From: Setophaga petechia
Lineage: Eukaryota > Chordata > Aves > Passeriformes > Parulidae
Reading direction: 5' to 3'
Length of the DNA: 64,000 nucleotides
Assembly: GCA_024362935.1 (NCBI GenBank)
Contig: JANCRA010000014.1
Location: 13,904,258 to 13,968,257 of the forward strand
The notes under the pieces were generated by a model, which did not search any database, was not told where the DNA came from, and saw only the letters and a list, made by a program, of their open reading frames with translations. Each line of letters starts with the position of its first letter. Within the stretch, counting starts at the first letter, position 1. Both the position numbers and the translations under genes were made by a program. Shown here piece by piece: positions 13,990 to 26,964 of the stretch.

Positions 13990-14798
13990 TGTTGGCATTT
14001 CAGGTTCAACAGGACCAAATGCCAGTCCCACCCTTTGGCCACAATAACACCCTGCAGCGCTCCAGGCTGGGGCAGAGTGGCTGGGAAGTGTCTGATGTAA
14101 AAGGACCTGGAGGTGCTTGTCAACAAAGGCTGGACAGGAGCCAGGTGTGCCCAGGGGGCCAAGAATACCAATGGCCCCTGGCCTGTATCAGGAATAGGGC
14201 AGGGATTGTCCCAGGGATTGTCCCAGCAGGACCAGGGCAGTGACTGTCCGGGTACTGGGCACTGGTGAGGCCACACCTCGAGTGCTGTGTCCAGTTCTGG
14301 GCCCCTCAGTTCTGGAAGGACATTGATGTGCTGAAGGGAGTCCAGAGAAGGGGCAATGGAACTGGGGAAGAATTTGGGGTACAGGTCTGATGAGGAGGAA
14401 CTGAGGGAGCTGGGGAAGAATCTGGAGTATGGATCTGATGAGGAGCAGCTGAGGGAGCTGAGGGGGCTCAGCCTGGAGGAAAGGAAGCTCTGGGGTGAAC
14501 TTATCACTCTCTATAACTCACTGAAAGGAGGCTGCAGCCAGGTGGGGCTCAGGCTCTTCTCCCAGGCAGTAAGTGACAGGATGAGAGAATAGTCTTAACC
14601 TGCATTGAGGGACGGTCAGGTTGGATATAAGGTCCAATCTTTTCACAGATACTGGAACGGGCTGCCCAGGGAGGACAGTGGAGTCACCGTCCCTGAGGGT
14701 GTTTAAGACTGGACAGGGCACTCAGTACCAGGGTCTAGTTGACATGGAAGTGTTTGGTCACAGGCGGGACTGGACGATCGCAGAGGTCGCCTCCGAGC
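13990..14798 (+). mobile_element. CR1 LINE fragment (3' part of ORF2 and tail)
   Basis: The segment follows the familiar avian CR1 3' sequence in order. It has a CAACAGGACCAAATGCC-type start, then GTGAGGCCACACCTCGAGTG, GTCCAGAGAAGGGG, a GAGGGAGCTGAGGGGGCTCA region, TTATCACTCTCTATAACT, GGCTGCCCAGGGAGG and a TGTTTAAGACTGG tail. The last part (AGTGTTTGGTCA onward) runs into the DNAJA2 CpG island and stops about 285 bp before the start codon. It is 5'-truncated and diverged, with stops in the reverse-transcriptase frame, so it is a dead copy. The long antisense frame across it (13809-14507) is a by-product of the repeat. Confidence 0.9.
14362..14457 (+). repeat. 48-bp direct tandem duplication inside the CR1 copy
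   Basis: Two adjacent diverged units, 14362-14409 and 14410-14457, each start CTGGGGAAGAAT and end CTGAGGGAG. The canonical CR1 has one such unit, so this duplication arose in this copy or its source element. Confidence 0.8.
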
Positions 14799-15650
14799 CG
14801 CAGGCTCCGTGCAGTACCAGGCGGGACAGCCGAGGCCGCTGTTCCCGGCGCGCCGCCCGTGCCCTCAGGGCCCCGGCACAGCGCCCCCTGCCGCGCCGCG
14901 CCGGAACTGGGTCAGGGCCGCCGCGGGGGCGGGGCCGCGCGCCTCGCGCGTCGCGGCGCGGTGACGCAGCGCGTGCGCGGTGACGTCGCGGCCGGTCCGT
15001 GTCCGTGTCCTGCCGCCGGTCTCGGCCCTGCCCGCGCCGCCCTCGGCCCGCCCGGCCCCGCTCGGCCTCGCCGCCGCCCCGCCATGGCCAACGTGGCCGA
15101 CACGAAGCTCTACGACATCCTGGGCGTGCCGCCCGGCGCCTCCGACAATGAACTCAAGAAGGTGCGGCGGAGGGGCGGAGGTCGGGCGGTGGGGGGGTGC
15201 TGGGCCCGGCCGGGCAGGGCCCCGCGGGCGGCGAGGGCAGCGGGGCCGAGCAGGGCGCGGGGGGCGGGCAGTGGGGCTGAGGCTGCGCTGCGGGCGCGGC
15301 GCGGTGCCGGGTAGGCCGCGCCCGGGGCCGAGCGGTCGGGGAGGCCGCGGGCAGGGCGAGGGCCCGGCGGGAGGAGGGGGCGGCGGGGCCCGGCCGCGCT
15401 CGCCGCGTCCCGGGCCCGGCGCGTCCCGCGTGGGCTCCGAGCGCGGGCGGGACGCGGCTCGTCCCGCCCCCGCCGCACCGCGCCGTGCGCGGCCGCAAGG
15501 GCTCTTCGGGGCCGAGAATCCCTGCGGGTCGAGCCTCACCGGTGCCATTGTCTGCCCCACGTGCAGGCCTGGGGGAGGATTCGGTTTCGCTCATAGATGC
15601 GATTCCTCCCAGGCCGAACGCGGGAAGGCGAGGTAAACAAAGAGGGGAGG
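14799..15650 (+). promoter_or_regulatory. DNAJA2: CpG island and core promoter of DNAJA2
   Basis: Very GC-rich, CpG-dense DNA surrounds the first exon. Just upstream of the start codon are an NRF1-like palindrome (GCGCGTGCGCGG, about 14969-14980) and a CRE-like octamer TGACGTCG (14981-14988, one mismatch to the CREB/ATF consensus). There is no convincing TATA box, as usual for housekeeping chaperone genes. Transcription probably starts between about 14990 and 15070. The island continues through exon 1 into the first 500 bp of intron 1. The long frames on both strands here are CpG-island artefacts. Confidence 0.8.
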
Positions 15651-18600
15651 TGAAAACTTGGAGCTAGGTCGTTACTAGAGCAGTTCCATCCTGTAATGTC
15701 TAAAGCACTTTTTTTTCTTTTTTCCTGTTTTTTTTTTGTTTTTTTTTTTTTTTTTTTTTGTGGAGGCCTTAATGACCGTTTCCACGTGAGGGAGGAGAAT
15801 GAACCAGACGGTTCACTAGCAGAGGCTTCCGCGGGTGGGTGGTGCTGGCACCAACAACTGCGCCTTACCCGTCATGCACGCGGCAGCCTAATTTGTGCAG
15901 GGCTAGGCAATTGCAGTGTTGAAATTGTGCTGGAGATGGAGGGCAGGCGCTGAGAAGGTTGTGTTTAGTATACAGCACTGCCCACCAGAATATTTTATTT
16001 TATTACAGGGTTCGCTTAAAGCTATCTGTGTCCTTTAAGAATGAAAACCGGAGCAGTTTTCTGCTAGCATAGCCTGCACCACCCAGTATTAATTACCACA
16101 TATTACACGAATCGTGGAATGTAGATTTTCCAACTGTCTGCAACACCAAGGAGTCCCTGTGGATCTTATTGTCATTAAGAGGTTTCATGGGTGCTCTAAA
16201 ATATGGTATTTTAACCTGTATAACAGTATAGAAATATTAAAATGTATTTTGGTCTAAAGGAGCTGAGAGAACAGGCTTTTACAGTGGCTAAATTAACTTC
16301 TTCTGAAGTTATCTGTGTTGCCAGTGTAGACCTTGATCGTGGATTTGGTTCTGATGAAATAATGATGGCTTCCTTTAGGACCATGGGTAGTTGTAAGAGT
16401 TGCTCTGGCCTGGAATGCTGTTATCAGAAAAGATGTGAGGGCTTTTTCTTTTTGAAGATCACCATTGCAAGCTCCTTTTTTCCTCATTAGATAATGTTAC
16501 TTAGGTTATCAGTTTAGAGGTGTTTTGCTTTTTTTCTTGGTTGTAATACTTAAAATATGTGGAGACCATCCATTATGACATAGAATACACAGGTTTGTGG
16601 AACATTATGCTTTGTTCCTGATGGGTGGTTTGTCCAGTAAGATGTATGAGTTTTGGTTTTCACAGTTACTGTGCTTCAGAATATTAGACTTGTAATATCA
16701 GCATTGTTTTTGTTTCACTTGTTCTTTATCATGTCTTGATTGCATGCAAAAGTACAGAGTGTTTCAAGATAAAATCAATAATGAGTAATAACTGAATGGA
16801 TTAAAAAAAAAAGAAATTTGTTCAAAAGCTGAGAAGTTGTGGTTTCTGTAAAGCTCTGTGTGTAAAGCTCTTAATATTGTATTTCTAAAGAGTTATTTTA
16901 GGTGCTCAGTTATTCAGAAATAAAGTGTTTGAAAAATCCTCTTCAAGAATTGATACCTCAATTTTTTGCTGTTGCATTACTGTAGTTTTTTAATAGGTGT
17001 AATTTGCGAAATAAAAGACTTTATACAATGTAATTTGTTAATATCTGTCCCCCGATTGCTTCTGAGGGGTGTTGAGGTGGAGTAGAGGAAGGGTTGAAGT
17101 TCCTGCTGTCATTAGCTCCGGTGGGAGAAGTCTCAGCCTGCTGTGTTGTTTGCTCTGATCCTCTCAAGTGTAAGCAGAACAGATGAAGGGCTGCTGAAGA
17201 ACCAGTGGTGGTCCAGAATGTCAGAGTGCTGGTCAGAAAAAAGCAGCCTGGAAAGTCCCTTCTGGGGATTTGGCTGTCCTTACTCCTACTGGTGTACAGA
17301 ACTGAAATAAAAGCAGTGCTGTGTACATTTCTGCACATGTAACTCATGCACTGAGCTCAGTGAGGTGAGCCCTTCATTAGTGATGGCAGGGAAGAAGGAA
17401 ATGATTGTTGTGAGGAGTGGTTCTAGGCTTGGATGGAAGCTGAGGCAGCCATTTTGTTGTTACTGAACTGCTGTGGTGGAGGGCAAAGACAAACGGGTTC
17501 AAAGTTACTGTTGTGGTCTGGGGTTTGAGTGAGTTCTAAAGAGCAAATCATTTCAATGAAAATCAAATGGGATTCTCCCTGTAAGTTAATGAGGATAAGC
17601 AGGAGAACTAGTTCTGGCTATTGTGTGCCATAGCTGTGTGTGAATGTGAGTCTGGTTAATGTGTACATGTGGCAATATTAAAAATTTTTTAGGTCGTATC
17701 AATGTATCAGTGACTTTGAAACATTATAATATTTACAATTTGCTTTATTAGGATTTTCTTTCTTCCTGAGGACATTACTTGAGTTTCTCAGAAAAGAACT
17801 GATTAATGGAAATTTTAAATAATTTTCTACCTCTTTCAACTAGGCATACAGAAAACTGGCCAAGGAATACCATCCTGATAAGAATCCAAATGCAGGGGAT
17901 AAAGTAAGAAAGACTCATCTTTTTCTTTTTAAAATACCTTAAGTTTTCTATTACAGTAACATCTAAGGAGCTGAATACAGGTGTTGTGGGCTTGCTGTTT
18001 AAGTTGTTGAGCATACTGTGAGAGGGAGTATTGTCTGGTCAACTTCTCCCCAATCTCAAAATCTGCCAGTGCACCTCATGACAAAGTGCAGCAGTTGGCT
18101 CAAATTGGTTGAGAAGGTAATGATGAGGAAAAAACTGCTGCTCATTTCCTGAGATAATGTCATCTGGCCATGGCATCTGTGTAGGAATTTGAAAAAGATT
18201 GCCAATTTTTCAAGTTTTTCCAACATGGAGAAATGTATGTGTAGAGATTTTTTTGCAGCATAAGCCAAATTACATATGTGGGAAGATTGAATTAGATTTG
18301 TTGCACTAAAAGAAATTTTAAAATCACCAATTAAGTTGACTCAGCTGATTATCTTTAACCAAATTGAAGTTCTGATGGCTGCTCAGAGGTGAGCAGAGAT
18401 AACCATGAAAAGATACTAATTTGCCAAATATATTAATATACCTTTCAGTAAGTTACTTAATTGTTAGTGTATTTGAAGTACCCAACATGTTGAAGTCTTT
18501 GCTGTTAGTATGTAACTGTTGAATATTCTGCCTTTTGGCTTCTGTGCTGTTGTGTACTTGGGGGTTTTCTTCAGGTGGACTTTTTTTAATTTATATGAAA

Positions 18601-21600
18601 TCGGTCTTATGCTAGTAAAGAACAAAGCTAAGCAAGTTTTTGCAGTAAAATGTCTTATTTTATGGTAAGATGTAACAAAACTAAGCCCAAGTCTGACTTT
18701 AAAGTCTTGCTAAGAATGTTATGTTGAAATGAGGGAAAAGTGTTTAATTGTGTACCTTCTTAATTGATAGTCGTTCATACAGGGGGAGAAACTCACAAAA
18801 TGCTGTCTTGAAGTTCCAAATTATCATGCACTGTTCTGACTCTGTTTCCTCTTCTAGTTCAAAGAAATAAGCTTTGCCTATGAAGTGTTGTCAAATCCTG
18901 AGAAGCGTGAGCTGTATGATCGGTATGGAGAGCAGGGGCTGCGAGAAGGCAGCGGCAGCAGTGGCATGGACGATATTTTCTCCCATATCTTTGGTGGGGG
19001 ATTGTTCAATTTCATGGGTGGCCAGAGTAGAAGTCGCAATGGTAGAAGAAGAGGAGAAGATATGGTGCATCCACTCAAGTGAGTACCCTGATGCTGCAGC
19101 TTGTGCTTTGGAGCTTTCCTGACTGTAGAAACTCTGCTGGTTTCTGTTCTTGATACACTTCTCAGCTGAGATGCTCTGCAGTCTGCACTACTCTTCAGAG
19201 CTGCATGTTGTGTGTAGAGCAAGGGCAGATCATCTGGAGTTACTTTCCTTAGTTGGTTAATCTAGAAACTACCAAATACTTTGCCAGGTTATTTGAATTG
19301 TGCACTTGGTGAGCTTTATTTTCTTTGTTTTGCTCCTTAATTATGTTTGGTAGTTCTAATCTGGAAAAGCCTTCAACAGCCAAGTATTACTCACCAGGCA
19401 GATTCTGATCTGTGGAGGTGCTCTGGAAAGACTTGAATTCATAGGGCAATGCCAGCTTGAACTATGGTTGGACCTCATAATTAATGGAAAAGTGTGTGTG
19501 GTGGCTTTGGTTTTGTTTATTTATTCAAAGCCATTCTTGAATATCACATCTGTGTTTTGGAGATCTCTTCTTGCAGTCATGGCTGGCTTTTTGCCTGCTG
19601 AGCAGGTCCCTTTTAACAACTTCAGTTAAGCAACATCTTTCCTGTGGTTGGCAAACTGTGCTTGGTGAAGTCTGTTTAGCTTCACATGCTTGCTTGTTTA
19701 GTAGCTGGTACTCCATGGTGGATTATTAATGAGCTTTGATTTTGTTGTTATTTGTAAATACTGATGCCAGGCAACCTGTTCTTAATACAACTCAATACAT
19801 TGAGTTAAAATTTCTGTCCACTAACAAACCCTTTTAGGAGAGACACTAAAAAGTTGAGTGACCTTGGGGACATGCTAACCCCTCCTCACTAAACTCTCTT
19901 GTGTGGAAAACCCAGTACAGTAGTAAGTACTCTGTGTGTGTTCTTATTATTTATGCAATAGACAATGTTATTGTCTGAAGTATTTACAGAGGCTTGTTTC
20001 TCACCTGCCTGGTAGAATTAAAATTAATAATTAATTATGACTGTATAATAACACCTAAAATTCTAGATAAGCTTGTTTCCTCTTGAGAAACACAGGAACC
20101 CATCCTACCTGGTTTATTCTGATTGAATTACAGCTTTTCTCTAAAACTATGTTCAGATTTACGAGTGTAGCTTGACATGTATGGAATTTTTTTTTCAGTA
20201 ACTCTTTGGGGAAGCCAAAATGGTGCTTAAAATCTTATTTTGATAGGAGATTTAGTCTTGTTAGGAATATCAACTAGGAAAATAGGTTGTTTGTTTATTT
20301 GTCCTAGGCAACTGTTTTAATTACATTGGGAAAATAAGTTGTTAAATGATAACCCAGGAGAAATACTTTATTTTGTAGAGTCTCTTTAGAAGATCTGTAT
20401 AATGGAAAGACAACTAAACTACAACTTAGCAAGAATGTCCTTTGTAGTGCATGTAATGGGTAAGTTTGTTTGTATTTTTGAGTTCTCTGGTTGCTTTGTT
20501 GGCAGATAGTGTAATGAAGGATCTCCTGTGTCAGATCTTTATCAGTATTTGACTTACTGGAGCCTCTTTTCTGACCAGCAAATTGTTGAACCTGAACGAT
20601 GCTGTTAATGGAACTGGAACTATTCAGGGGCTTTGTGTGGGGGCAGGGTGGGAGAGCAGAGGCCCTGACTGCAGTGGGCAGTGCAGTTGGGCACGTTGGC
20701 ATGCTAACCTACTGCTGCAGGGGGTTTCTGGTTTCTTTCTGAAGAACTTCCTTTTGATGCAACCGGTGCTGTGTGCTGCAGGCAGGGAGGGAAGGCCGGC
20801 TCCGTTCAGAAGTGCAACGCCTGCCGGGGCCGGGGCGTGCGCATCATGATCCGGCAGCTGGCCCCGGGCATGGTGCAGCAGATGCAGTCCGTGTGCTCCG
20901 ACTGCAATGGAGAAGGTAGGCCAGGCTCTGCTCTGCTCCTCACTGTGCTTGCTTGCATCCAGCCTCCTGCCCAAATCTCAGGAGGAGCTTATCCAGGACA
21001 CTTCTGCCCTTACCCAGTCAGCTGCGTCTCACTCTGGTGGCAGCATGGAGAAGTCATTTCACTCAGAACAGCAGCAAGATTTTTAGTGTGTAAGGTGCTG
21101 AAAAACAGCCTAGAAGCTCAAGCAGTAGGGATTGATCATCTTTAAAAACACTTAGATGTGAATATTACTTACTGCTGTTTCTCTTTTGTTAAAGTAAAAA
21201 CCAAGATGTTGCTGTTTTAGGAGCTATTTGTCTTTTTGCATTTCCTGATATCCAAGGACAATCGTAGGTTAAAAATGGGAACCTAAAGTTGAATTTTTAA
21301 CTTCTTCAAATTAAGATGATATCTTTGCCTGAATTGGTTCTGATTAGGGGTAGCAAGTTCAGCACTTCATATGATTTCTTTTTATGTATTCTGCAGTTGG
21401 CAGAGGGGTAACATCACCTTGTGGATCATTTTACTTGTCACAACAAAGAGTTGTATTTTGTGACTTGTCAAAACATTTCATAAATGATGTTGTCTTTAAC
21501 ATTTCATATGCCTAACCTACATATTTTGTAGTTTCAACTTCATCATAATGTTATGCTTTGTTTCACAGAAAGGTGGTTTAAGGTGAGGAGCTTAATGTTT

Positions 21601-24600
21601 TAAGCCAAAGGCATCTGCTTGTGGCACTTAGTACCGAAATCTTACAGTCCATGTGCCTTAATACTTTGGTTACTGTGTATAGAGACAAGAGCTCACTGGA
21701 AAAATAAAGGTGAGGTAGAACAGAGCATTGAAGCCATTTTGGATTGCCACCCTTCAGTTTGCTGGAAACAGTAATTACCTTTGTAGGGGTGAATCTGATG
21801 TGACCAGCTCTCTTTCCCTGTTTTTGTATGCAAGACTAGTTCTGCTGGCTGCATTTACTCAGAACTGTCTTGTGGGGATATTCTGGGAGATGAGGCAGTC
21901 AGGGAACTTTTGTTTTTTCTTCCTTGCCCCTTTCTCAGCTAGAGTAAATGAAGCCTGGATTTCCTCTTGTGAGGAATTCATAAAGCAACATTGAAATCAC
22001 TACTTCACTACTTGTGTTGCAGAAATTCTTCAGCTTGCTTTCAAATAGTTTTTCCTAGGGATTGGATGCGACTATGTCAAAATCTCTGAACTCAAAATTT
22101 GTCTTTATTTAGGTGAAGTAATTAATGAAAAAGACCGCTGTAAAAAATGTGAAGGGAAGAAGGTGATCAAAGAGGTAAAAATACTTGAAGTCCATGTAGA
22201 TAAAGGCATGAAACATGGGCAAAGAATTACATTCAGTGGAGAAGCAGATCAGGCTCCCGGTGTGGAACCAGGCGATATTGTCCTTTTACTGCAAGAGAAG
22301 GAGAATGAGGTAATGCTTTTGAGTTGATCTTTTAAATGCCTTTTAGTCCAGTTGGTAATGTTTAAGTTCTGTAGATGGCCATTCATTTAAAGTAATTGAT
22401 ACAGCTGCAGCTCTGGGAGAGACGGGGAATAGCTTTTAATAGATTTATAGTGTGTAACAACACTCTTTCATGGTGAGCCAGAAAAAACTGGGCAAGTCCT
22501 TAGCCAGAGGACTGGCAGCTTCTGGTGCCTCCTAATGCTAGCAAGAGGTAGCTTCTCAGATAAGCTCTGGCTGACTTTGATACAGTAGATGCAGTGAAGA
22601 GCCATTCAGGATGTTCACTTTAGTCTGCTTTGCTTGTGACACTAACAAAATTCTAAGTGTGGCTTTTTTCCATGTCTTGTGACGTGGCAGGGAGCTCCTG
22701 ATAGAACCCCCAAATGTGCTTTCTGTGTCTGCTACTCTGGTTCTGGAAGTAACACAAAATGGTGATTTTGCTGATTACTTAACAAAACGTTATTATTTTA
22801 TACTGGTTTGGTAAGACTTATGCTCACTGTATGCTGGAATCACTGCACTTTGGAATTAAATACTGCAATTTATCTTCTGTTAAAACTCATGTGGGGCAGA
22901 GTTGAGGTCACTGCTCCTTTTTTAATTCTAATAGCTATGTGAAATAAGAAACAGTTTGTGTGTTACACTCGAGTTTTCTGTTGTGACAGAGTAGCATGGG
23001 GTACAAATTTAAACTACAGTCATATATTAAGGATGTAATATTGGTTATATGCTCATTAGGTACTTTGTAAGCTTTTCAGAGCTGTGTCAAGGACTGCTAA
23101 TCTGCCAGTCTGTACTTTGTCCTAGTGAGTAAAACTAGGTAGACTTTATTCTTAAAATGTCTCTTGAGATGGGACTCAATGGATAAATGTCCACTGTCCA
23201 TTTGTCAGCCAGTGGACAAATTTAAGATTTACTCTGATTAAGAATCCTGAGTTATATGGCCTAAAGATCTCTTCTGACAGCTGTGGACTAAGTGATCAAA
23301 GTCCTGCTGCAGGTCAAGGGAGCTAAAGCAGAAATGCTTGAGGACAAGAGCTGAAAAACAAAGATGTTGTTTATATACTCCAGTGCAGGTGAAATGGTGT
23401 CAAACTGTTGTCAGTTTTGTTTATAGATTGCTTGTGTGAAAGATGTTGGGGGTGAAAGTTGGGGCTGCTGTACAGGCCTGGTTTAATTTGGATCTTACCT
23501 TGCTGTGTGGTGTGGTTTGGCTTATTTTAGATGACACTTGGTCAGGCACAAAGTTTCCAAGCATGCTAAGCCATCTGAATTAATAGAATCAGGTTCACTT
23601 CATACGAAGGCTGTTGCTCTGACATTGAATTTTAAGGATAAATAACAATAATGAACTCTCAACAATGAGTCTGGTGGAGTTGTGATTGCAGTGCTAGAAA
23701 GGAGATCTCCTTTGTTTCCCAGGTGTTCCAGCGGGATGTGAATGATTTGCACATGACACACAAGATTGGACTTGTTGAAGCACTGTGTGGATTTCAGTTC
23801 ACATTTAAGCACCTTGATGGACGTCAGATTGTGGTTAAATATCCTCCTGGAAAAGTAATTGAACCAGGTAGGCTTGACCTGATAAGGATTTCTTTGATGA
23901 TGCTTTTGTGACTCTTCAGCACTTAATCCCACCCTCGTTGTCCTGTTAACTGAGCCCAGGCTGGGGAAACAGAACTGTATGGAGGGACACTGGCTCTGCA
24001 GCAGCCCTTTGTTGATTGCTTTCCTTCTCTTTGAATTGCAGGTTGTGTTCGTGTAGTCAGAGGGGAAGGAATGCCACAGTATCGCAATCCTTTTGAGAAA
24101 GGGGATCTCTACATTAAATTTGATGTTCAGTTTCCTGAAAATAACTGGATTAGCCCAGAAAAGCTTTCAGTAAGTAGCTGTTCAAGCATAAATGTGGTGC
24201 CTTGCTTGACATGGTGTGCAAAGAGCCTGTGTTGTACCTCATGGGCTTGCTCTCAGTGCTTAAATTCAGATGCAAGTTCTTTTAACCTTTTTTATGGGCC
24301 ATGTGTTACTTGGGAATTGCCCTTGAAATATGAATTTGTGGAAGCTGTGTTTAAGAGCTGTGCAGATGGTGCACAGATGAGGGCAGGAGGAGAATCTTTC
24401 TGTTGCTGTGTGATAAGTTCATGGAGTGCAACTGTATTTACTGATTGCACTTCTGGTTGATATGTGGAGCTGTTGGTTTTCTTGAAGTGGTGTCTTCCAG
24501 TTGATACAAATGCTTTTAAATGACTCTGCAGTTCAGGGCTTTCACCCCATAGACTTGTAATCCAAACCTGCTCGAAGTTAGGGGAAACCAGTCACTTTAT

Positions 24601-24837
24601 TTAGGTCTTGTAGATGCAATACTGAATGCATTTCTTTCTTTGGGGCAGGAACTTGAAGATCTTCTGCCAGCTAGACCAGAATTTCCCAATGTAATTGGTG
24701 ATGCAGAAGAGGTAGATCTTCAAGAATTTGATACCACTCGTGGTTCAGGTGGTGGCCAGAGACGTGAAGCTTATAATGATAGTTCTGATGAAGAAAGCAG
24801 CCATCATGGACCTGGGGTACAGTGTGCCCACCAGTAA
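15084..24837 (+). CDS. DNAJA2: DnaJ homolog subfamily A member 2 (type I Hsp40 co-chaperone), nine coding exons
   Basis: Cytosolic Hsp40 that binds unfolded clients and stimulates the Hsp70 ATPase. Coding exons: 15084-15161, 17844-17903, 18858-19078, 20379-20459, 20782-20915, 22113-22309, 23723-23867, 24042-24169, 24649-24837; all introns are GT-AG. They join to 1233 nt, a 410-residue protein (human about 412). The J domain is at about residues 5-70 with HPD at 36-38, followed by a Gly/Phe-rich linker. Four zinc-binding CxxC repeats start at Cys142, Cys158, Cys185 and Cys201; the first three have the full CxxCxGxG form and the fourth reads CKKCEGKK. The two client-binding beta domains follow, then an acidic tail ending CAHQ, a CaaX box for farnesylation. 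The start GCCATGG has a good Kozak context and begins the family's [15 protein letters not shown] see no break or frameshift. Confidence 0.98.
15709..15759 (+). repeat. Poly-T tract in DNAJA2 intron 1
   Basis: Almost pure T for about 50 bases, broken by a few C and G, about 550 bp downstream of exon 1. On the - strand this could be the poly-A tail of a decayed retrocopy, but no retrocopy body is recognised beside it. The length may be unreliable because of sequencing slippage. Confidence 0.8.
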
Positions 24838-25420
24838 ACATTTGTCTAAAAAGTTGCACAAGGATTTTCTTTCAAATTTTGCCTGACTTGTTTTCAACAA
24901 TCCAGCTGGATTGTATAAGTAATCCAGATGAACCAATGGACATCTATTGCTGTATGTGTAACTTTTAAATTGGTCTATAGTATCTACAGAGTGTAATTTA
25001 AACTAACCACAAGCTTACATCTTCATTTTGACTGTGTAGCAGAATAAAGCACTTGAAAGGAAGACGAGACTCCTTTTCACATGGGTTTTAAGTTTGTCCT
25101 CGTATCTGTGCTTGATTTTTACCAGTTTTGTGTAGATTTTAAGTTTCATATTTTAAATTCAAATTCTACATTGTAAAGTTTGTGTACAATTTGTCCTGAG
25201 GCTTGGTATTTGGCTGCACCTGCATAAGCTGCTACAAGTAGAATCAAGAATTTCATAGCCTGTATCTATCGTCTAGATGCATGGTAAATGGGCTTTGCAC
25301 ATAATGGGTTTAGAGCTGACTGGGAACAATGAAAGACTAAATTAGAAGTGGTTGTAAGTTTTTTTCTACCATCTTGTGAACGGTTTATGAAATGAAATAA
25401 AAGCAGTTGGTGTATAATAT
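24838..25420 (+). other. DNAJA2: DNAJA2 3' UTR (proximal form)
   Basis: AT-rich sequence after the TAA stop with AATAAA signals at 25043-25048 and 25396-25401. Another AATAAA at 26229-26234 could serve a longer form. No other exon is recognised before the converging borealin-like gene. Confidence 0.6.
25396..25401 (+). terminator. DNAJA2: Polyadenylation signal AATAAA for DNAJA2
   Basis: Canonical hexamer about 560 bp after the stop codon, followed by a T-rich segment that fits a downstream element. The upstream copy at 25043-25048 is an alternative. Confidence 0.5.
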
Positions 25421-26964
25421 ATTTCTTTTGCCTTGTAACTCTTACTTTTCCAGTGGCTTTAACTAGTCTGTGTATGAAGAGACTATGTAGATGATAGATA
25501 TTTTATAAACACAGGGAGGCTGAAGCTGCCTTAAGACTAGGTGAAGGTTGGATAACAATTGTGTGCCACATTCAAGTCTCTTCCTGAAATAAGAGATGAC
25601 TAAATGGGCACAGGGAAGGCTGCAGCCACGTCCCCTTTGTGTGAAGAAAACACAAGGATATCTGAATTCAGTCTAAAGAAAACAAACCCCTTAAATGGGG
25701 AATGATTAAATTTTGAAATAATGGTGTCTTTCTCTTAGCCTTTGAATCCTATTCGAAGTCTGATTCAGCCTCACTTCCTAGAGAAATGTTTCCAGGTTAA
25801 AAAAAGAATTGTTTAGCCTGGAAACATAATAAATGTAGATGGTTTTGTTACTTTTCTATTAGTTTGCACTTTGGTTTAAGTATGAAGATATTAAAATCTC
25901 CAGCTGCAGTTCTATTACTATGAATAGGCAAAAATGCCAGAACAAAGCAGAAATGTGACCTTAACTAAGGAACTGTTGTGCATGAACAGTGTTGGGTTGG
26001 TAAGCTGCCTCTATAGCAAGGTTTCTCTCCTGTTTAAGTGAGAAAGTTGAAGCTCTTCTTTTCTTTACAAATCTGAAGTGTGACTTGTTTAGTTTTTTTC
26101 TGATAGTTGTTGACACTTTATTCATGAGATTGGAGGGACAAACTCCAAGGGTTTCAATGTGCTTGGGTAGGCATTGGCATTTGAGTGTTGCTGAACATCC
26201 TTGTTATAGACTCTAAAAATGAAGCAAAAATAAATACTGTTTGATCTGTATTTCAGTACTGACTTATGATGTGGCATTCTCTAGTGGGTCTTTTATTTTC
26301 ATTTATTAAAACTTGGGGTTGCTTTTTGTGAAGCCATGGTTACATGCTGATCCTTTGTCCTGACAGCTCTCACCAAGGAGTCAGTCCTTGTAACCCACAG
26401 TGCTTAAACAATTACACCACCTGTCTTCTGCTTGTAAGTCCTTGCAAAACAGAGTGACACTCTAAACCTTTCATCTCCATTCAGATTGTTTGGTTTTTTG
26501 AAGGGGAAGAGAGGAAGAGATTCATGGTAGCTGAAGGTGAAGGGGTGGAAGAAGAAGTGATCACTGTAGGGCAGTTCTGCTTCAGTCCTCAGCTGGCATT
26601 AATTTGGGCTCCTGCCAGCAGCACCTGATAAATTCTAATTTTACCTGTCATCTTGCACATTACTGTCATGTCACACACAAGACTGGAAATAAATTTTATT
26701 CCTGTGTTAGATTTATACATGCTACCACATACCTAAAGTTATTAAAGTGTCTTTGGGCTGTTCAAAAATTTAGTACCTTGTATTTCAGTGTATTTGTGAG
26801 TTGATACTAGAGAAACTTATTTCATATGTACAGCCTACTGTTCATTTTGCTGTGAATTTAGTTAAAACCTAACCTAAGCCTTTTATAAAGAAAAAGTATA
26901 ATTTTCTTCTGCTTTGCTATCCTTCATAACAGGAACTTAATAAGACACATCACATGATATAAAA
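25421..26964. other. Gap between the converging DNAJA2 and borealin-2 genes
   Basis: AT-rich sequence, either intergenic or an extended DNAJA2 3' UTR, with + strand AATAAA hexamers near 26229 and 26687. No coding potential, RNA gene or repeat is recognised. Confidence 0.5.

Noticed and set aside
13809..14507. 232-codon open frame on the - strand
   Set aside because: It lies almost entirely antisense to the CR1 LINE fragment, and its Ser/Phe-rich repeats come from the 48-bp duplication. Not a gene.
14865..15560. Long frames on both strands around DNAJA2 exon 1
   Set aside because: Pro/Arg/Ala/Gly-rich translations of a CpG island where stop codons are rare. The real coding frame there is only the 78-nt exon 1.
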